Both the position numbers and the translations under genes were made by a program. Below are positions 62,019-64,000 of a stretch of 64,000 nucleotides of DNA, piece after piece. Below the pieces are notes generated by a model. That model saw nothing but the letters and a program-made list of their open reading frames with translations, did no database searches and was not told the DNA's origin. The stretch covers positions 54,084,783 through 54,148,782 of the forward strand of contig OX393552.1 in assembly GCA_947650365.1 (NCBI GenBank). Reading direction: 5' to 3'. Source of the stretch: Chamaelirium japonicum (lineage: Eukaryota > Streptophyta > Magnoliopsida > Liliales > Melanthiaceae). The number at the start of each line of letters is the position of its first letter. The stretch's first letter is position 1.

Positions 62019-63011
62019 GTGACTATCAGTGATTTGCAAGTCAATTATTTATTTCTAGTGTATTATAGATTAGAAATCAATTCCCTGGTCACTAGTGGTT
62101 TGACAGGTATTTTGATGGCTGAGAAAATCAGTTCCATGCCTCTGAATGCTAATAATAGGATTAGCTAGTCGAATCGATAAATAATTTAAACATCTCGATA
62201 AAGACTTTAATAGGATATGCTAGTCTAATCTATAAATAATTTAAATACCTTGATAAAGACCTTATTTGCTTGCCTAAAAGCAGAAGAGCCTCAGATGACC
62301 ATTTACTCAACATTTTGTATATTGATACCTTGCTATTACCGAAACAAAGTCTGACCAAGCAAACAACTGCCTTTATCCTGTGCCTAAGAGTTTAAGATGA
62401 TTGTGACAAACCATGTAATTCGAGTTGATAGCTATCCGAAGAGCATCACTCACTCACAATCACATCTTTGTTAGGCTCTATCTTCTTCTTAGAAATTATA
62501 GTGAGAAGGAAAATTCTAAAAAAAGAAGAGGTTTCCTAAGTTATCCAGGATTACTTCTTCAGTAGGCATTCCTTAAGGATTTTATCATATAGCTAATTAT
62601 ATCATAAAAGGACTACCTAGTGAGTTTGGCATCCTACTTAATATAGAAATTATCAATTTCCCTTGATTAAATAGGTATCTTATAATTAGTCTTGATACTT
62701 TTATGGTATTTTTGGATTATTTCTTAAATGAGTTGTCATTTTAATTTTTATTACTTATGAAAGTCAGATGTTTGTTCTTCATTTTGTAAGAGATAAGGAG
62801 TTCTATTTGTGTATGGAATATGGTTAAGTAAGTCTTCTTCATTTTGTGAGAGATAAGGAGTTTATTTGTGTAGGGAAGCTCTTTAAAATAGTCTGTATAT
62901 ATGGTTATGCTAGTTGTTTTTATTAGGATTGAGCTTTTGGATAGTTTGAAGGTTTATCTATATTTCTATTCCATACCTTGCTATCAACTAGGGGCAACAT
63001 GCATATGAAAT
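62019..63011. other. Intron or spacer after the ACLB exons
   Basis: AT-rich with no exon. Short near-repeats are visible: GGATTAGCTAGTCGAATC near 62159 and GGATATGCTAGTCTAATC near 62213, and TCTTCATTTTGT-GAGAGATAAGGAGT near 62776 and 62836. Confidence 0.5.
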
Positions 63012-63642
63012 CCGACAAAGATGATACTCAACAGGTGATAATTGAAAGTTTGAAATTATTCCTCCAGCTACAAAAGAAGAGGAAATCCATCACATGGGTT
63101 TGAGAAGATGTGAAGGCAAGTGCGCTGGTATTGACATAGAGCAAGAAAGAAGAAAAGAAGGCAAAATCCTTTTAAGCAAGTTGAATTGATTTTTTTATTC
63201 AAACTTAGATCCTACAATTGGACTTTCTTTTTTACAATATTTGTCAAATGAAAGAAACAAATATGGCAATAGAACCCACATCTGGTGGCCTTGAGAAACC
63301 CAAACAGCTTCCCATGAGATGAACCGACAAAGATGATGCTCAACAGGTGATAATTGAAAGTTTGAAATTATTCCTCCAACTACAAAAGAAGAGAAAATCC
63401 ATCACATGGGTTTGAGAAGATGTGAAGACAAGTGCACTGGTATTGACACAGAGCAAGAAAGAAGAAAAGAAGGCAAAATCCTTTTAAGCAAGTTGAATTG
63501 ATTTTTTAATTCAAACTTAGATCCTACAATTGGACTTTCTTTTTTACAATATTTGTCAAATGAAAGGAACAAAAATGGCAATAGAAGTATAGAACCCACA
63601 TCTGGTGGCCATGAGAAACCCAAACAGCTTCCCATGAGATGA
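63012..63642. repeat. 312-bp tandem duplication
   Basis: CCGACAAAGATGAT starts copy 1 at 63012 and copy 2 at 63324. Both run through GTGATAATTGAAAGTTTGAA, AGATCCTACAATTGGACTTT and CAAACAGCTTCCCATGAGAT. They differ at few positions; copy 2 has a small insertion near 63585. The copies have no shared open frame. From 63643 to the end nothing is recognised. Confidence 0.9.
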
Positions 63643-64000
63643 GCCCTTGGAGAAAAGAGAATCCGGTTAGAGAGAGGGAGGGAGGGAGTCCTTAATTGGT
63701 TACGTGACAGAGGCAGTCTGTATGAAGTTTTTCCTGTCAAAACTGAACCTCACAAGAGCGAGGATGGGGCCCACCGCTAGTCTGTGGCCACATTGTGTCC
63801 AATATCCACTTTTTTAGTTTTTTTTGAAGTTTATCTTCTTGCCATCTTTATCCAAACATGAATTTGTTGATTTGAATCCTAAAACTGCCGTCAATTCTCA
63901 TCCTTGTCTTTCCTTAAAGAACTTCTCCCAAATTGTATTTGCACCCAAAAACAAGATTCAATACTTGACCCATTGCGTAACCACTACTGGATTGGAAATG

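Overview
The window is nuclear DNA of a flowering plant. Long spliced genes with plant-specific families (DWARF27-like isomerase, P-class PPR protein, plant ATP-citrate synthase beta chain) sit among Ty3/gypsy, LINE, SINE, PIF/Harbinger-like and hAT-like elements. The very GC-rich first exon of the helicase gene followed by AT-rich later exons suggests a monocot, but the species cannot be fixed from the sequence.

Layout. 0-5 kb: a decayed minus-strand L1-type LINE, split by a PIF/Harbinger-like element that carries a second copy of itself. 5.86-14.36 kb (+): a complete five-exon gene for a DEAD-box RNA helicase of the RH24/DDX42 type; its 5.5-kb first intron holds a chromovirus remnant, a SINE and microsatellites. 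14.4-21.5 kb: intergenic, with two terminal-inverted-repeat elements, a possible alternative last exon of the helicase gene and an interstitial telomere-like array. 21.6-26.7 kb (-): a nearly full-length but decayed L1 LINE, followed by a SINE with target-site duplications.

28.5-57.1 kb (-): one eight-exon gene for a DWARF27-like (DUF4033) plastid protein, about 260-270 residues from about 28.6 kb of DNA. Its fifth-to-last-but-one intron of 21.4 kb contains a whole-looking 17-kb Ty3/gypsy element of the Tat lineage (30498-47510) with two 2073-bp LTRs that look identical, a 5-bp target duplication, a long gag-pol frame, and an antisense plant-mobile-domain reading frame that runs in the same direction as the host gene.

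57.1-64 kb: a 1.7-kb divergent upstream region between the DWARF27-like gene and a PPR gene, occupied by a foldback element and an hAT-like MITE; the two-exon PPR gene (58810-60340, +); then the first two coding exons of an ATP-citrate synthase beta chain gene (+), either the start of a gene leaving the window or a decayed copy; then a 312-bp tandem duplication.

The three complete genes are not an operon or a pathway cluster. What links them is mobile DNA: it has stretched introns, filled promoters and left several insertions whose flanking duplications can still be read directly.
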